NCBI RefSeq assembly: GCF_014161445.1
Contig: NZ_JABBXA010000022.1
Coordinates: 62,001 to 126,000, forward strand
Direction of reading: 5' to 3'
Source of the DNA: Microbispora sp. H13382
GTDB lineage: Bacteria > Actinomycetota > Actinomycetes > Streptosporangiales > Streptosporangiaceae
Length of the DNA: 64,000 nucleotides
Shown one piece after another: positions 25,496-33,773 of the stretch. Every line of letters starts with the position of its first letter. The first letter of the stretch is position 1. A program made the position numbers and the translations under genes. The notes under the pieces were generated by a model that ran no database searches, was not told where the DNA came from, and worked only from the letters and a program-made list of their open reading frames with translations.

Positions 25496-26544
25496 GACAC
25501 CCCCTCCTTCACCGCCTCGCCCAGCGTCACCTCCGCCGTGGCCAGGCGGCGGACGGCGTCCACGACGTGCTCGCCGCCGACCGCGGTCAGGCACGGATGC
25601 CCGGGCACGGGGCAGATCCGCGCCCTGCTCCCCCGGCAGGGGGCGCCCTGGTCGCCGAGGACCACCACCGGCACGCCGTACGGCGCCCACCTGGCGGCGG
25701 GCACGACCGGCGCGAACAGGCTGACCACGGGCGTGCTTACCGCCGCCGCGAGGTGGGCGGGGCCGGTGTTGGCGGCCACCACGGCCGACGCCCCGGCCAG
25801 CACGGCGGCGAGTTCGGCGAACGTGGTCGCCCCGCCGAGGTCCAGGGCAGGGCCGGAGACCAGCGCGGTCAGCGCCCGCTCCCCCGGGCTGCCGGTGACG
25901 ACGACCCGCTCCCCGGCGGCCAGCAGCGCCTCGACCGCCTCCGCCCATCGCTCGGCGGGCCAGGCCCGGGCCGGCGCGGTCGTGCCGGGATGCACGACCA
26001 CGTAGCCGGGCGGGCCGGTCAGGTGCTCCACGTCCGGCAGCGGCCCGCGTACGGCGAGCCGCCCGTCGTCGCCCGGCGGCAGGTCGAAGCCGGCCGCGCG
26101 GGCGAGGCCGAGCATCCGCTCCGGCTCGGGGACGTCCACGCCCTCGTCCACGACGTGACGCACGTCGAGCAGGGAGCCGGGGTAGTCCTCGCTGATCGCG
26201 GCGATCCGCGGCACCCCGGCCAGCCGCAGCAGCAGCGCCGTCGGCAGCGCCGACTGGTGGAAGGACGTGAAGATCACGGCCACGTCCGGGCCGACGGCGC
26301 GGATCTGCTCCACCATGCGGGCCGCGTGCTCGGTGGTCATCGGCACCCGGTCGGGGTCGATCCACGGGGCGCGCCACTCCAGGACGCGGTCGACGCCGGG
26401 CAGCAGTTCCGCCGCGGCCCGGCCGTACGGGCCGGCGAGCATGACGACCTCCCGCGCCCCGGCGGCGACGGCGCGCACGGCGGGCCCCGCGAGCAGGACG
26501 TCGCCCGCGTTGTCGGGCCGCACCACCAGAGCGGTCCCGATCAC
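25492..26544 (-). CDS. Glycosyltransferase family 9 (second heptosyltransferase-like enzyme)
   Basis: 350 residues. GT9 hallmarks: LVVRPDNAGDVLLAGPAVRAVA at the N-terminus, VVVHPGTTAPARAWPAERW and AANTGPAHLAAAVSTPVVSLFAP followed by VVPAARWAPYG. A cysteine-containing stretch near the end (GAPCRGSRARICPVPGHPCL) is seen in some WaaF-like proteins. The GTG at 26544 overlapping the GT2 stop by four bases (GTGA) is preferred; the longer in-frame extension upstream is Arg/Pro-rich shadow sequence. It probably adds an ADP-heptose-derived residue, like BlmE in bleomycin biosynthesis. Confidence 0.87.
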   Translation of the reverse strand: MIGTALVVRPDNAGDVLLAGPAVRAVAAGAREVVMLAGPYGRAAAELLPGVDRVLEWRAPWIDPDRVPMTTEHAARMVEQIRAVGPDVAVIFTSFHQSALPTALLLRLAGVPRIAAISEDYPGSLLDVRHVVDEGVDVPEPERMLGLARAAGFDLPPGDDGRLAVRGPLPDVEHLTGPPGYVVVHPGTTAPARAWPAERWAEAVEALLAAGERVVVTGSPGERALTALVSGPALDLGGATTFAELAAVLAGASAVVAANTGPAHLAAAVSTPVVSLFAPVVPAARWAPYGVPVVVLGDQGAPCRGSRARICPVPGHPCLTAVGGEHVVDAVRRLATAEVTLGEAVKEGVS

Positions 26545-27584
26545 GAGCGCCTCCCCGTCCGCATCCCGCTTGTCCGCGCCTCGTCTGTCCGCACTCTCAC
26601 CTCGCCGGTGATCCGGTGCGCGCAGGCCACCGGAGGGATGACCACGCTGGTCACGGCCATGCGCACGATCTCCTCCGGCGTACGCGGGCCCGGGGCGACG
26701 CGGGCCCAGGCGAACTCGGCGGTGAGGCCGAGCCACGCGAGCCCCGCGGCGGCGGCGAGCCGCCTCCGGCGGCCCCCGGTGGCGGCGAGCGTGAGCGCGA
26801 GCAGGCCCATGCCGGTGGTGAGGGCGTGCCGCTTGAGCCTGCCCGGATGGCCGCCGGTGATCATCCGCCAGTCGCGGCCGTGCACGTGGCGCATGAGCGC
26901 GTCCGACGCGTTGCCGCGCTGGAAGCGCACGCTGGACCAGAAGCCGTCGTCACGCACCGGATGGCGGGTCAGCCGCTCCCCCTTGACCAGTGAGAACCCC
27001 GCGTGCTCGACCCGCAGCGCGAGGTCGGCGTCCTCGCGGTACGCCCCCGGGAAACGCTCGTCGAACCCGCCGGTCGCCTCCAGGGCGGTCCTGCGATACG
27101 CCATGTCGGCGGTGATCCAGTGCGCGCCGGCCAGGCCGGCGGTGTTGCGCTCGGCGTCGGTCGGGCGGCGGCCCGCGGGCAGCGGCACCTCCAGCCGTCC
27201 CTGGCTCCCGCCGACGTCCTCGGGCAGGCGGGCGAGATCCTCCGTCAGCGCGCGCACCCAGCCGGGGCCGGGCACCACGTCGTCGTCGAGGAACACCACC
27301 CACGGCGTCGTCGCGGCCCGCCACCCGGCGTTGCGCGCGGCGGCCGGGCCCCGCCCGCCCGACCTGAGCACGCGTACGCGATCGGGCACCGGCAGCGGCT
27401 CCGGGCTCTCCCCCGGCCGGTCGTCCACCACGATCACCTCGGGCCCGTGACCATGGACGGGGCCGACGGCGGCGAGTGTGGCGGCCAGGCTCGGCCGGCC
27501 GATCGTCGGGATGACGACCGTGACCGCCGGCCCCGTCTCTCCGCGCGGCGCCGTGTTCGTCTTCCGGGTCATCTCTGTCGTCAT
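26541..27584 (-). CDS. Glycosyltransferase family 2
   Basis: 347-residue GT-A enzyme. It has VTVVIPTIGRPSLAATLAAV, VIVVDDRPGESPEP, GPAAARNAGWRAA and the metal-binding FLDDDVVPGPGWV (about residues 107-119), then the acceptor-site segment GGFDERFPGAYREDADLALRV. The C-terminal ~100 residues include one or two hydrophobic segments (TTGMGLLALTLAATGG and LAAAAGLAWLGLTAEFAWA), suggesting membrane association. Its ATG overlaps the carbamoyltransferase stop (ATGA). Confidence 0.85.
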   Translation of the reverse strand: MTTEMTRKTNTAPRGETGPAVTVVIPTIGRPSLAATLAAVGPVHGHGPEVIVVDDRPGESPEPLPVPDRVRVLRSGGRGPAAARNAGWRAATTPWVVFLDDDVVPGPGWVRALTEDLARLPEDVGGSQGRLEVPLPAGRRPTDAERNTAGLAGAHWITADMAYRRTALEATGGFDERFPGAYREDADLALRVEHAGFSLVKGERLTRHPVRDDGFWSSVRFQRGNASDALMRHVHGRDWRMITGGHPGRLKRHALTTGMGLLALTLAATGGRRRRLAAAAGLAWLGLTAEFAWARVAPGPRTPEEIVRMAVTSVVIPPVACAHRITGEVRVRTDEARTSGMRTGRRS

Positions 27585-29221
27585 CCGGCGAACACCGCCC
27601 CCCTGCGCACGACGTACGGACCCAGGACGAGCACGTCCACCGGGGCGGAGCCGAAGCACTCCAGCGCGTCGCGGGGGTCGTCGACCATCGGGCGGCCGGC
27701 CGTGTTGAGGCTCGTGTTGACCACCACCGGCAGCCCGGTGCGGGCCTCGAACTCCTCGAGCAGCCGGGCCAGCAGCGGGTCGCGCCCGCGTTCGACGGTC
27801 TGGATCCGGGCCGTGCCGTCGACGTGGACGACCGCGGGGATCCGGTCGCGCCACTCCGGCCGCACGTCGTGGACGAACAGCATGTAGGGACTCGACATCG
27901 GGCCCCTGCCGAAGATCGTGGAGGCGCGTTCCGCCAGCACCATCGGGGCGATGGGGCGGAACTGCTCGCGGCCCTTCACGTCGTTGAGCCGCTCGGTGTT
28001 GCGGGGGTCGCCGGGGTGGGCGAGCAGGGACCGGCGGCCGAGCGCCCGGGGTCCGTACTCGGCGCGTCCCTGGAACCAGGCGATCACGCGGTCGGCGGCG
28101 AGCTCGGCGGCCACGGTCGCGGCGAGGTCGGCGGGGCGCTCGTACGGCACCCGCGCCACGTCGAGCCACGCGCGCAGCTCCTCGTCACTCCAGCTCCTGC
28201 CGAGGTCGGCGCCGGGCATCGGGGTGACGGGGTCGCCGCTCGCCTGCGCGAGGTGCAGCGCTCCCCCGAGCGCGGTGCCCGAGTCGCCTGCCGCGGGCTG
28301 CACCCACACCTCCTCGAACGGGCCCTCCGCGAACAGCCGGGTGTTGGCCACGCAGTTGAGCGCCACTCCTCCGGCCATCGCGAGACAGCGGGCGCCGGTC
28401 CGCTCGTGCAGCCATTTCGCGAGGTCGAGCAGCACCTCCTCCAGGCGGACCTGGACGCTCGCCGCGAGGTCGGCGTGGTCGGCCGTCCACTTCTCGCCCT
28501 TGCCGAGCGCCTTGGCGTAGACGCTCCAGTCGATCGGCTCGACCCGGAAGCCCCCGTCGCCCGTCGGGTGGATCAGCTCGCGCATCTCGCGCAGGAAGCG
28601 CGGCTCGCCGTAGGAGGCGAGGGCCATCACCTTGTACTCGTCGCTCGACCGGAGGAACCCGAGGTGCTCGGTGAGGTCCTCGTACATGAGCCCGAGGGAG
28701 TGCGGCAGCGCCTGGCTCGCGAGGACGGTGAGCTCGCCGTCCCGGTAGTGCCCGGCGAGGTGCGAGACGGCCTCGCCGCGGCCGTCGCAGACCAGCACCG
28801 CCGACTCGCGGTACGGCGCGGCCAGCCCGGCCGACGCGGCGTGCGCGATGTGGTGGGGGACGAACCGCACCTGGGCGGCGTCGAGACCCGGCAGCGCGGT
28901 GGCCAGGAAGTTGGGCGCGCGGCGGGCATAGGCGGTGCGCAGGTCCTCCCAGCGCTCGTCCTGTCCGGGCCCTGCGGGCACCACGAGCGCGGGGTCGTAG
29001 GAGTAGGCGACGCCGTCGAGGTCCTCGGGCCGCAGGCCGGCCTGTTCGAGGCACCACGCAGCGGCCAGCTCGGGCAGTTCCCAGGCGGAGAAAGGGACCG
29101 GACGCTTGCCGTGCTTGCGACGGCTGAAGCGCTCTTCTTCCGCTGCGGCGATCACCTCACCATCCACGACCAGCGCGGCGGCTGGATCATGAAAGATCGC
29201 GTTTATGCCCAAGAACCGCAT
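27581..29221 (-). CDS. O-carbamoyltransferase (NodU/CmcH family)
   Basis: 546 residues. The N-terminal Kae1/ASKHA-type domain has FLGINAIFHDPAAALVVDG, the metal-binding HHIAHAASA (about residues 119-127), VCDGRGEAVS and MAGGVALNCVANTRLF. The C-terminal domain has EYGPRALGRRSLLAHP and VVNTSLNTAGRPMVD. It would form carbamoyl adenylate from carbamoyl phosphate and ATP and transfer carbamoyl to a sugar hydroxyl, as BlmD or NolO do. The ATG at 29221 is decided by ggaggg just upstream and by homology at MRFLGIN; an upstream in-frame start adds unrelated residues. First gene of the nine-gene operon; divergent from gmhB. Confidence 0.9.
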   Translation of the reverse strand: MRFLGINAIFHDPAAALVVDGEVIAAAEEERFSRRKHGKRPVPFSAWELPELAAAWCLEQAGLRPEDLDGVAYSYDPALVVPAGPGQDERWEDLRTAYARRAPNFLATALPGLDAAQVRFVPHHIAHAASAGLAAPYRESAVLVCDGRGEAVSHLAGHYRDGELTVLASQALPHSLGLMYEDLTEHLGFLRSSDEYKVMALASYGEPRFLREMRELIHPTGDGGFRVEPIDWSVYAKALGKGEKWTADHADLAASVQVRLEEVLLDLAKWLHERTGARCLAMAGGVALNCVANTRLFAEGPFEEVWVQPAAGDSGTALGGALHLAQASGDPVTPMPGADLGRSWSDEELRAWLDVARVPYERPADLAATVAAELAADRVIAWFQGRAEYGPRALGRRSLLAHPGDPRNTERLNDVKGREQFRPIAPMVLAERASTIFGRGPMSSPYMLFVHDVRPEWRDRIPAVVHVDGTARIQTVERGRDPLLARLLEEFEARTGLPVVVNTSLNTAGRPMVDDPRDALECFGSAPVDVLVLGPYVVRRGAVFAG

Positions 29222-29407
29222 CGGTTTCCCTCCGTTGCGCAGTGGAGGTCTGGTTACCGAGAGAAGCGCTACTAAACACTCCTTTGTAGAGAAGTCGACG
29301 TATGTGGGTGATGCACTCAATAACTGCTACTCTGCGTAACTATCGGCCGGTGTTTGCCGCTTTGTCCCACGGGTAGCCCGGCGGGCGATTCGCACAGGAG
29401 GTCGCCC
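29222..29407. promoter_or_regulatory. Divergent promoter region of heptose cluster
   Basis: 186 bases with an AT-richer core (29265-29345) between the carbamoyltransferase and gmhB starts; promoters of both halves must lie here. tactct (29329-29334) is a plausible -10 for the plus strand and ttgagt (29321-29316, minus strand) a plausible -35 for the operon, without convincing partners. Confidence 0.35.
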
Positions 29408-29986
29408 GTGCAAGATCCCGCCCGCCGGCCCGCCGCGGTGCTCTTCGACCGTGACGGAACGATCATTCATGACGTCCCGTACAACTCCGACCCTGATCGC
29501 GTCGAGCCCGTCGCGGGGGCCCGGGAGGCGCTCGCACGACTCCGCGCGGAGGGCATCCCGATGGGGGTCGTGACCAACCAGTCCGGGGTGGCCAAGGGCA
29601 TAATCGCGCCGGAGGCCCTCCGGGCGGTGAACGACCGGGTGGACGCCCTGCTCGGCCCGTTCGACGTGTGGGAGATCTGCCCGCACGACGACGGCGACCG
29701 CTGCGACTGCCGCAAACCCGCGCCCGGCCTCGTGCTGCGCGCGGCCCGGCGGCTCGGCGTCCCTCCGGAGGACTGCGTGGTGATCGGCGACATCGGCCGG
29801 GACGTGGAGGCGGCCCGCGCCGCCGGCGCGAGGGGCATTCTCGTGCCGACCCCGGTGACACTGGCGGAGGAGGTGGCGGCCGCCCCCGAGGTGGCGTCCG
29901 ACCTCGCCGCGGCGATCGACCTGGTGCTCGGGGGAATTCAGCTCACAGCTGAGGATGAGGAGGGCATGACCAGGGCAGATGGGTGA
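29408..29986 (+). CDS. gmhB: Heptose-1,7-bisphosphate phosphatase (HAD-IIIA)
   Basis: 192-residue HAD phosphatase. The nucleophile motif is FDRDGTII (about residues 14-21), motif II is VVTNQSG, and the zinc loop CPHDDGDRCDCRKP (about 92-105), typical of GmhB, is complete. Motif III/IV are KPAPGLVLRAA and VVIGDIGRDVEAARAAG. It removes the 7-phosphate (or 1,7-bisphosphate equivalent) between the two HldE reactions. The GTG at 29408 has a strong ribosome site (aggaggt, six bases spacing). Divergent from the main operon but clearly in the same pathway. Confidence 0.92.
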   Translation: MQDPARRPAAVLFDRDGTIIHDVPYNSDPDRVEPVAGAREALARLRAEGIPMGVVTNQSGVAKGIIAPEALRAVNDRVDALLGPFDVWEICPHDDGDRCDCRKPAPGLVLRAARRLGVPPEDCVVIGDIGRDVEAARAAGARGILVPTPVTLAEEVAAAPEVASDLAAAIDLVLGGIQLTAEDEEGMTRADG

Positions 29987-30046
29987 GGCAGCGGCAGGAG
30001 GCACGGTGTTCCGAGGCCGGCAGGACGACGGACGGGGAGCGATGCG

Positions 30047-31000
30047 ATGAAGATCATGGTCTGGCACGTCCACGGTTCGTGGACCACCTCCTTCGTGCAC
30101 GGGGCGCACGAGTATCTGGTGCCGCTCACCCCCGACCGCGGTCCCGACGGGCGGGGCCGGGCCGACACCTATCCTTGGCCCGGCAGCGTGCGGGAGGTCC
30201 CGTACGACCGGTTCGCCGCGGAGGACGTCGACGTGGTCGTCTACCAGCGGCCGCACGAGATCGACCTGGCCCGCGAGTGGCTGGGGCGCGACGTGCCCGG
30301 CGTCTACGTGGAGCACAACACCCCGGCTGGGGACGTGCCCAAGAGCCGCCACCCGCTGGCCGACCGGGACGACATCCCGCTGGTCCACGTCACCCACTTC
30401 AACGACCTGTTCTGGGACTCCGGGCGTGCCCCGACCCATGTCATCGAGCACGGCGTCGTCGATCCCGGCTACCTCTACACCGGTGAGCTGGCCCGCGCCG
30501 GCGTGGTCGTCAACGAGCCGATCAGGCGCTGGCGGGTCGCGGGGACCGACCTGCTGCCCACGTTCGCCGCGACGGCCCCGCTCGACGTGTTCGGCATGAA
30601 GGTGACGAACCTGCCGTCCAAGCTCGGCCTGGACAGGGAGATGGAGGCGTTCGAGGATCTCCCTCAGGCCGCCATGCACGCCGAGCTGGCCCGGCGGCGG
30701 GTCTACCTGCACCCCTACCGCTGGACCTCGCTCGGCCTGTCGCTCATCGAGGCCATGATGATCGGCATGCCGATCGTCGCGCTCGCCACCACCGAGGCCG
30801 TGGAAGCGGTGCCGCCGGAGGCCGGGGTCGTCTCGACCAAGCTGCCCACCCTGCTGCGCGCCCTCGACCGGTTCGCAGGCGAGCCCGAACTCGCCGTCCA
30901 GGCCGGCAAGGCGGCCCGCGCGGCCGCGCTGGCCCACTACAACCTCGACCGCTTCCTCGCCGACTGGGACCGCCTGCTCACCTCGATCGTCCCGGCCTGA
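30047..31000 (+). CDS. Glycosyltransferase, GT-B/GT4-like
   Basis: 317 residues. The N-terminal segment MKIMVWHVHGSWTTSFVHG is followed by VYVEHNTPAGDVP, THFNDLFWDSG and IEHGVVDP. The C-terminal half has the usual donor-site motif in altered form: HPYRWTSLGLSLIEAMMIGMPIVALATTEAVEAVP. It lacks the classical EPFG but keeps the downstream Glu region, so a glycosyltransferase role is likely while donor and acceptor are unknown. ggggag lies seven bases before the ATG. It follows gmhB by 60 bases and is probably cotranscribed, giving the cluster a fifth transferase. Confidence 0.82.
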   Translation: MKIMVWHVHGSWTTSFVHGAHEYLVPLTPDRGPDGRGRADTYPWPGSVREVPYDRFAAEDVDVVVYQRPHEIDLAREWLGRDVPGVYVEHNTPAGDVPKSRHPLADRDDIPLVHVTHFNDLFWDSGRAPTHVIEHGVVDPGYLYTGELARAGVVVNEPIRRWRVAGTDLLPTFAATAPLDVFGMKVTNLPSKLGLDREMEAFEDLPQAAMHAELARRRVYLHPYRWTSLGLSLIEAMMIGMPIVALATTEAVEAVPPEAGVVSTKLPTLLRALDRFAGEPELAVQAGKAARAAALAHYNLDRFLADWDRLLTSIVPA

Positions 31001-31113
31001 CCCGTTCACGGGCCGGCCCCATCGCCTATGGCGTTCCTGGAGAAGGCCTTACCCTCCGATGAGGCCGGCCGGTCCGCCCCCGGAAGTACGCTGCAGGGTG
31101 GCGAGGGGGAGCC

Positions 31114-31662
31114 ATGCCCGATCCTCGGGAGATCCATGACGCTTTCGCGGCGGCACTGCGCGCGCACGACGAGCGGCGTCTCCTGGACTGCTTCCACCCG
31201 GACGCCGTTCTCGTGACCCCCGCCGGCGTGGTGGAGGGGCACGAACAGATCGAGTGGTATTTCGGCCAGTTCTTCTCCACCGTGCCCGACCTGACGACCG
31301 AGGTCACCACGATGGTGGTCCACGGTGACACCGTCGCCGTCGAATGGGTCACGTCGGGGAGCCAGACGGCGGGGATGCTGCTTCCGGACGGCACCGAGAT
31401 CCCCGGCACCGGCCACCCCGTCCGCTGGACGGGATGCGGGATGTGGACGGTGGAAGACGACAAATTCGTCACCGGGCGCATCTACTACGACCAGCTGACC
31501 GCTTACATGTCGTTGGGCTGCCGGCTCGTACGGACCGAGCCCGGCTCCGCGGTCGCTCCCGTCCGCGTGGGCACCCCTGATCCGGAGACCGGACCCGCGT
31601 CCGCCGCCGAGTCGCGCGCCGGCGCCATCCGCCGGATCCTCCGCAGGCTCGTCGGCCGGTGA
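31114..31662 (+). CDS. SnoaL/NTF2-like protein
   Basis: 182 residues. The first ~130 form an NTF2-like cone: IHDAFAAALRAHDERRLLDCFHPDAVLVTPAG, then HEQIEWYFGQFFSTVPDLTTEV and strands ending GRIYYDQLTAYMSLG. This fold covers SnoaL cyclases, dehydratases, isomerases and non-catalytic binding proteins, so activity is open. The C-terminal ~45 residues are Pro/Ala/Arg-rich and unlike the family. gggggag precedes the ATG closely. Convergent with the TIR gene 80 bases away; not obviously part of the heptose cluster. Confidence 0.8.
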   Translation: MPDPREIHDAFAAALRAHDERRLLDCFHPDAVLVTPAGVVEGHEQIEWYFGQFFSTVPDLTTEVTTMVVHGDTVAVEWVTSGSQTAGMLLPDGTEIPGTGHPVRWTGCGMWTVEDDKFVTGRIYYDQLTAYMSLGCRLVRTEPGSAVAPVRVGTPDPETGPASAAESRAGAIRRILRRLVGR

Positions 31663-31742
31663 CCGTCCCTGCGAGGGTGATCCGCAGAAGGTGCCCGGCG
31701 GGGCCGCACCGAGCTCGACGGGCCGCGCCGTACCGGCGGGAC

Positions 31743-33029
31743 TCAGGGGTGCCGGGCCCGCCGCACGGGCACGACGGTCAGGCCGCCGGCCACCCGCCCG
31801 CCCAGCCGCAACGGCGACCACAGGTAGCGGGCGGGCGCCGGGGACACCGCGATCTCCCGCCCGCAGCCCGGGCAGGCGAAGGCGGAGGCGTCGCCGTGCA
31901 GGCCGGCGCTGATGCGATATCGCCCCTCCTGGCGCTCGGGCCACAGGAACTCCTCGACGTCGATCCGCCCGGGCACGTCCCGGAGCCGAACCGGGCAGGT
32001 GACGAGCGGGTCGTCCCAGAACTCGGTGCTCCACACCGGATCGTGGAAGTACCGCAGCCGGCCCAGCAGCGGAGCCTGCGACATGACGCGCATCGGAAGA
32101 AGGGCTTCGGGTCCCATCGTCATCGGATCGGTGTTGGTGTACCAGCGGGCCATGCGGCGGCGCTGCCGGAACGTGATCGCGGGAATGAGATCCGGCGGTT
32201 CGGGTGTGAGTGCGCCGGACACGGGGTCGTACACCCGCACTGTGGGCGTTCTGGCGCCGGAGGCGCGGCGGTAGGCGATGGTGACCAGCTCCGCCTGGGT
32301 CCACCAGGAGCCGAGGTAGTCAGGCGTGAGGATGACCCACATCTCGTCGGCCACGGCGAGCCTGCGGTCGATGATGGAGGCGAGTTGCCAGTGCCGTGCC
32401 GCCGGCAGCATCTCGTCCTCCCACGCCAGTGCTCCAGGCGGATAGAAGAACGCGGTGCGGTCCTCCGCCTCGACCTCGTCCGCCAGACGGCGCAGGACCT
32501 CCACCCGCGCCTGCCGTTCCCGGTCGCCGCGGCCGGCCCGATAGCTGAAGAACACCTGGCCCGTGGCGTTCAGCCGCCGTTCTGTGGCGGCCGTCGAGTC
32601 CCTCATGGTGCTGCGCATCCGGATCCAGCCTTTGCCGGGGCGGGGCAGCGTCAACCTGTCGAACTGCTGGTCCACCCAGGTCGCGATGGCCGCGTTGTCG
32701 TGCCGCCCGGGATAGGGCGGCGCCCCTCCGTGCCGGGTGCCGAAGAAGTTGATCGGCAGGGGGGAGCGGGCCACCACCAGCACGTGGTCCAGCGCCATTG
32801 GCGGAGCGCTCGCCACGCCGTAGACGTCGGGGGCGCCGCCGTCCCCGTCGACGGTGCCGTCCACGATCAAGACGTCGTCGTTCCAGCACGCGGAGGCGAA
32901 CTCCGCCGGCGTGAGCACGCGCTCCCTCACGTCGCATCCGCGTGCCGCCAGCCGGGGCAGCAGCAGGTCGGCCAGCTCGCGGCCCTGCGGGGTGCCGGGA
33001 AAGAAGCAGCTCACGGTGGGCTGGGACAT
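31743..33029 (-). CDS. Stand-alone TIR-domain protein
   Basis: 428 residues, soluble. Residues about 155-275 look like a TIR fold: QVFFSYRAGRG (first strand), FYPPGALAWEDEM, then DEMWVILTPDYLGSWWTQAELVTIAY. The Glu of SWWTQAEL lies six residues after the Ser, matching the catalytic Glu of TIR NADases. Residues 1-150 form a separate alpha/beta domain (SCFFPGTPQGRELADLLLPRL; DDVLIVDGTVDGD) of unknown type. The C-terminal region includes a CPGCG pair, a possible half zinc site. GGAGG nine bases before the ATG fixes the start. Solitary; a role in NAD-depleting defence or signalling is inferred from the TIR residues only. Confidence 0.68.
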   Translation of the reverse strand: MSQPTVSCFFPGTPQGRELADLLLPRLAARGCDVRERVLTPAEFASACWNDDVLIVDGTVDGDGGAPDVYGVASAPPMALDHVLVVARSPLPINFFGTRHGGAPPYPGRHDNAAIATWVDQQFDRLTLPRPGKGWIRMRSTMRDSTAATERRLNATGQVFFSYRAGRGDRERQARVEVLRRLADEVEAEDRTAFFYPPGALAWEDEMLPAARHWQLASIIDRRLAVADEMWVILTPDYLGSWWTQAELVTIAYRRASGARTPTVRVYDPVSGALTPEPPDLIPAITFRQRRRMARWYTNTDPMTMGPEALLPMRVMSQAPLLGRLRYFHDPVWSTEFWDDPLVTCPVRLRDVPGRIDVEEFLWPERQEGRYRISAGLHGDASAFACPGCGREIAVSPAPARYLWSPLRLGGRVAGGLTVVPVRRARHP

Positions 33030-33230
33030 GGGTCCTCCGGACGCGGTGTGAGGGATCACAGGAGGGGACGCCGGAGCCCGGCCGCCGGATGTCACCGAGG
33101 CGGCGCCGCGGCTGGATCACACCCGGACGACGCACGACAGCCACGCCGGTCGAGGCGGAGCCTTGATTGTTTACCGAGAACGGGGCACCGCGAGGGCAGG
33201 TGATCCAGCCAGGGTGGGAAGAGGCTCCTC

Positions 33231-33755
33231 ATGATGCGCAACCTGGTGAACGGCGCCGTCGGCGGCGCGCTCGCGACGGCCGTGTACAGCGCGATGCTGA
33301 TGGCCGCGGACAGGGCCGGCCTGATGGAGGAGCCGCCGCCGCGGCGGTTCGCGCGGCTGACCCTTCCCGGGCGTGACAAGCCCAGGAGGGGCGAGAACGT
33401 GCTCGGGACGATCGCGCACTTCGCGTTCGGTTCCTCCTGCGGCTCCATGCTCGGCCTGCTGTCGGCCGGTCAGCGGGTGCCCGTCCCGATCGGCACGGCG
33501 TACGGGTTGCTGGTGTGGTACTTCGGCTGTCAGGGCCTCGCGCCGAGCATCGGCGCGCACCCGCCCGTGCCGAAGGACCGCATGGGACGCCAGGCCGCGC
33601 TGCTGGCGGGACACCTGCTGTGGGGCACCGCGCTCGCCCTCGCGCTCAACCGGTTGCGGACCGAGAAGGCGCCGCTGACCGCCGAGATCGCTCCCCGCGT
33701 GCGCGAACAGGTCCGGCGCGTCATGCCCACCCCCCAGCCGGTCTCCGCACGCTGA
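33231..33755 (+). CDS. Hypothetical four-helix membrane protein (YagU/DUF1440-like?)
   Basis: 174 residues with four likely membrane helices: about 5-27 (NGAVGGALATAVYSAMLMAADRA), 59-80 (LGTIAHFAFGSSCGSMLGLLSAG), 86-103 (IGTAYGLLVWYFGCQGLA) and 122-142 (ALLAGHLLWGTALALALN). The helix pattern and short basic loops resemble YagU/DUF1440 proteins, but I am not certain of the family. Start ATG at 33231 with gagg seven bases upstream (an adjacent second ATG is possible). No operon partner; the preceding TIR gene is divergent. Confidence 0.6.
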   Translation: MMRNLVNGAVGGALATAVYSAMLMAADRAGLMEEPPPRRFARLTLPGRDKPRRGENVLGTIAHFAFGSSCGSMLGLLSAGQRVPVPIGTAYGLLVWYFGCQGLAPSIGAHPPVPKDRMGRQAALLAGHLLWGTALALALNRLRTEKAPLTAEIAPRVREQVRRVMPTPQPVSAR

Positions 33756-33773
33756 TCCGGCCCCCCCGTTCGG

